Assembly (NCBI GenBank): GCA_035633215.1
Contig: DASQFI010000055.1
Location: 57,018-121,017 of the forward strand
Source of the DNA: DASQFI01 sp035633215
Lineage (GTDB): Bacteria > Acidobacteriota > Vicinamibacteria > Vicinamibacterales > SCN-69-37
Direction: 5' to 3'
Length of the DNA stretch: 64,000 bases
Positions within the stretch are counted from its first letter, which is position 1, and each line of letters opens with the position of its first letter. The notes under the pieces are model-generated. The model had not been told where the DNA came from and made no database searches. It worked only from the letters and a program-made list of their open reading frames with translations. Shown here piece by piece: positions 61,531-64,000 of this stretch. The translations under genes were made by a program, and so were the position numbers.

Positions 61531-63822
61531 TCACCGCCGCGGCTCAGGCGGTCCGCCGCCCCGTCGTCCCCCATCAGCCGGCGGAGAGGGAATCACGTAG
61601 TGCCTCGGCGGCTCGGCGTCGAGCAGGTGCTTCACGAAGTAGTTCCAGCGCTGCACCATCACGAAGTTCCCCGCCTGCCCAAATCCGTGCCCGGCGTTGG
61701 GGATGATCAACATGTCGAATTCCTTGTTCGCCTTGATCAGCGCGTCCGCGACCAGGTACGTGTTGTAGGGCGGCACGTTGTTGTCCATCCCGCCGTGAAT
61801 CAGGAAGAGGCGACCCTTGAGCCCCGCCGCGTGCGTCTGCGTGGCCTCGATTGCGTAGTTGTCCGTCCCGTCGGGATTCTTCACGAGCGGCCCCTGGTAC
61901 CGCTCGCCCCAGTCGTCTTCGTACTGGCGCTGGTCGTGGTTGCCGGACTCGGCGATCCCGACCTTGAAGAAATCGTTGTACGGCGCCCGCAGTAATGCGT
62001 CAGCGGTGATGAATCCGCCGCCTGAGTGGCCCCACATCGCGGCCTTGTCGATATCAATCCACGCGAACCGCTTCGCGAGCTCCTTCATGCCGGCGATCTG
62101 ATCCGGAATCGTGTTGTGACGTCCCATCGCCCCGAAATACGCGTCGGTAAAGGCCTTTGACCGGTTCGGCGTCCCGGTGCCGTCGATGCTGACCACGACG
62201 AACCCGAGCTCCGCGAGCGCCTGCCTGTCACCGCGCGCCGCCGTGAACGCGCGCGAGCCGACGCTCCCTGACTGCGGCCCGGGGTACGCCTGATTAATGA
62301 TCGGGTACTTCCGGTTGGGATCGAAGTTCGTCGGCCGGAAGAGCACGCCGTAAATCTCCGTCTTGCCGTCGGCGGCCGTCATCTTGATCGGCATCGGCGG
62401 CTTCCAGCCGGTCGCCAGCAGCTTCGAGATGTCGGCCTTCTCGAGCGGCATGATCAACGCCCGGGTCGCGCCGTCGCGCAGCGTGGTCTCCGGCGCGACG
62501 TCCGGCTGCGAGACCGTATCGATCACGTACTTGCCGTCGGGTGAGATCTGCACCGCGTGTGTGCCGTTGTCAGGAGTGAGCGACACGAAGTTCTTGCCGT
62601 CGAGCCCGATCCTGTAGAGGTGCGTAAAGTACGGGTCCCGTCCCTTTTCCTTGCCGACGGCCTCGAACCACATGGTGCGCGTGGCGCGATCGAGCCGGAC
62701 GATGCGCGTGATCGGCCCGACGCCGCTGGTGATCTGGTTCTTGAGCTGACCGGTCTTCAGATCGTAGAGATACATCTGCGCGGTGCCGTCGCGTTGCGAG
62801 TACCACAGCACGTCGCTGGTGTCCCAGAGGATCTGCCACTGCACGCGCGTCTGCACGTGCGTCTTCTCCGTCTCGGTAAACAGCGTCCGTACTTCACCGG
62901 TGGTCGTGTCGGCGAGCTTGGCCGTGGAGTTCTTGTGATACCGATCGGTCGAGACGAACCCGAGGCGTGCCCCGTCCGGGCTCCAGAGGTATTCGCCCAT
63001 GTCGAGGTTGTCCTCGGACATCGCGCGATGGAAATCCGGCGCCATCAGCAAACGCGTGACCTTGCCCGTGTCCACGTCGAGGACCACCCGGCTGATCATC
63101 GCCACCACCGGATCGCCCGGGAGCGGATACTTCCACGCGCGAAGCACCGGGGGCCCGCCATTGACGGGCGTTTCGACGAGGTACATCTCGCCGACTTTCC
63201 GCTCGTCCTGCTGCTGCGTCGCAATCTTCTTGCCGTCGGGCGACCACGACAGCGACGGCGCGGCGCTCGTCGTCCAGCCCGCGTTGCTCGTCGCGTAACC
63301 GAAGTTCTTCTCGCCGTCGGTCGTCAGCTGGCGATCCTGGCCGGTCGCGATGTCGCGTACCCAGAGATTCCAGTCACAGATGAACAGCGCCTTGGTGCCG
63401 TCCGGCGACATCGACGATGGCGGCGGGCCGGTCATTCCGGTGACGTTAGGTCCGCAGGTCTTCGTGATCGGGACGCCGCCACGCCCGCCACCCCGGCCAC
63501 CGCCGCCACGCCCGCCCGCGCCCGCGGCTGGCGCGGCTTGACCGCCGGATGGCGGCGCGGCCACCACGTCACGCGTCCTCTTCGCCGGATCGACGACGAC
63601 GTTTTCCGTCCCGGTCGCCGTGGTACGGACGTACCAGAAGCGTCCATCAGGCAGCCAGTTCGCATCGACGGTGCCGCCGACCACCAGACCGCTGAGCGCC
63701 GGCGCGAGCATCCTGACCGCGCGATCATAGTCAGCGGTCGTCAGCACCTGCCTGTTCTGCGGAACTCCGACGGACGTGCCAAACGCAACAAAGGCAAGAA
63801 GAACGACAATCGAACGACTCAT
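61531..63822 (-). CDS. Secreted S9-family prolyl oligopeptidase/DPP4-like peptidase
   Basis: A 763-residue exported serine peptidase (signal peptide IVVLLAFVAFGTSVGVPQ). Residues 40-480 form a DPP4-type beta-propeller (ISPDGKYVIDTV, WSPDGKKIATQQQ, LWSPDGARLGFVST) with a Gly/Arg-rich insertion near residue 105. The alpha/beta-hydrolase domain follows: nucleophile GHSGGG near residue 597, Asp in LIHGGMDNNVPPYNT and His in IPNAGHGFGQAGN. Such enzymes cut dipeptides or small peptides, often after Pro. The last 20 residues are rich in Gly, Pro and Arg. It is the first gene of a unit with the VOC gene. Confidence 0.92.
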   Translation of the reverse strand: MSRSIVVLLAFVAFGTSVGVPQNRQVLTTADYDRAVRMLAPALSGLVVGGTVDANWLPDGRFWYVRTTATGTENVVVDPAKRTRDVVAAPPSGGQAAPAAGAGGRGGGGRGGGRGGVPITKTCGPNVTGMTGPPPSSMSPDGTKALFICDWNLWVRDIATGQDRQLTTDGEKNFGYATSNAGWTTSAAPSLSWSPDGKKIATQQQDERKVGEMYLVETPVNGGPPVLRAWKYPLPGDPVVAMISRVVLDVDTGKVTRLLMAPDFHRAMSEDNLDMGEYLWSPDGARLGFVSTDRYHKNSTAKLADTTTGEVRTLFTETEKTHVQTRVQWQILWDTSDVLWYSQRDGTAQMYLYDLKTGQLKNQITSGVGPITRIVRLDRATRTMWFEAVGKEKGRDPYFTHLYRIGLDGKNFVSLTPDNGTHAVQISPDGKYVIDTVSQPDVAPETTLRDGATRALIMPLEKADISKLLATGWKPPMPIKMTAADGKTEIYGVLFRPTNFDPNRKYPIINQAYPGPQSGSVGSRAFTAARGDRQALAELGFVVVSIDGTGTPNRSKAFTDAYFGAMGRHNTIPDQIAGMKELAKRFAWIDIDKAAMWGHSGGGFITADALLRAPYNDFFKVGIAESGNHDQRQYEDDWGERYQGPLVKNPDGTDNYAIEATQTHAAGLKGRLFLIHGGMDNNVPPYNTYLVADALIKANKEFDMLIIPNAGHGFGQAGNFVMVQRWNYFVKHLLDAEPPRHYVIPSPPADGGRRGGGPPEPRR

Positions 63823-64000
63823 GGGTCTGCTCCTGGCGAACTGAATTGGGGAGATAGTGAGGCAAGAACGACGGATCAGGCAACCCCTGCGGCCTGCCCG
63901 GCGACCGCGTCGTCGCGGCGCTGAAGAAGTCCGGGCGAATGCAGTGAAGCGTGTTCCGCTCCAGAGCTTGGCCCGCGATGGTCAGCTTCTGTCTCGCAGG
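63823..64000. other. Window end, no gene assigned
   Basis: The 178 bp upstream of the S9 gene hold its promoter region and no confident gene. A minus-strand frame open to the window edge (ARQKLTIAGQALERNT) is too short to judge. Confidence 0.3.

Overview
The window is 64 kb of GC-rich (roughly 65%), gene-dense bacterial chromosome. Five ADOP-type orphan FtsX/MacB permeases without ATPases (two beside PadR regulators, a third directly joined to one), an ECF sigma factor joined to a giant Ser/Thr kinase with a TolB-like propeller, serine hydrolases and many secreted proteases point to Acidobacteriota, probably Vicinamibacteria. That placement is inferred from gene content; no rRNA or tRNA gene was found.

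Layout. 1-6 kb: tail of a YCII-like gene, an ADOP permease, a small membrane protein, then a leftward DUF305 lipoprotein/LVIVD pair. 6-11 kb: PadR-ADOP operon, a little-coding stretch, a lipoprotein. 11-19.6 kb: ECF sigma/kinase pair, two metallopeptidases, a sulfatase and an FKBP isomerase. 19.6-24 kb: three paralogous small secreted proteins, a FitAB-like toxin-antitoxin pair with its operator, and a Tat-exported sugar isomerase-like protein. 24-29 kb: a second giant kinase with two abandoned kinase 5-prime ends in front of it, a DUF5674 pair, a truncated FKBP copy and a BON protein. 29-36 kb: PadR-ADOP operon and two LACTB-like hydrolases that have lost the nucleophilic serine. 36-41.8 kb: VOC protein, HTH/membrane pair, kinase debris, GreB and a Rieske-flavoprotein. 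41.8-49.4 kb: PadR-ADOP operon, AmpG and a UvrA-like protein with a damaged second ATPase domain. 49.4-57 kb: ADOP permease, glycosyltransferase-like membrane protein, an ArsR-SRPBCC-membrane-DUF1801 operon and an intact serine hydrolase. 57-64 kb: small secreted protein, ankyrin protein, S1-domain protein, cupin, VOC and an S9 peptidase.

Two layers of structure are not explained by the gene list. First, a 17-bp palindrome (RCTTTRNNNTRYAAAGY) occurs five times. Four copies lie within about 20 bp of a start codon, in front of a membrane protein, an ADOP permease and two serine hydrolases. The fifth lies upstream of the third serine hydrolase, separated from it by two hairpin repeats. This looks like a small dispersed regulon. 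Second, the window is littered with terminal pieces of genes: five stubs of kinase 5-prime ends, two permease tails, and kinase, dehydrogenase, GNAT, Gre, FKBP and ankyrin fragments. Several different inverted-repeat elements lie among them, which suggests a fast-turnover accessory region.

Functionally the genes are mostly envelope-facing: efflux-like permeases under small repressors, transmembrane kinases, secreted proteases, muropeptide uptake (AmpG) and penicillin-binding-fold proteins. All calls come from reading the sequence and remembered family features; nothing was searched against a database.
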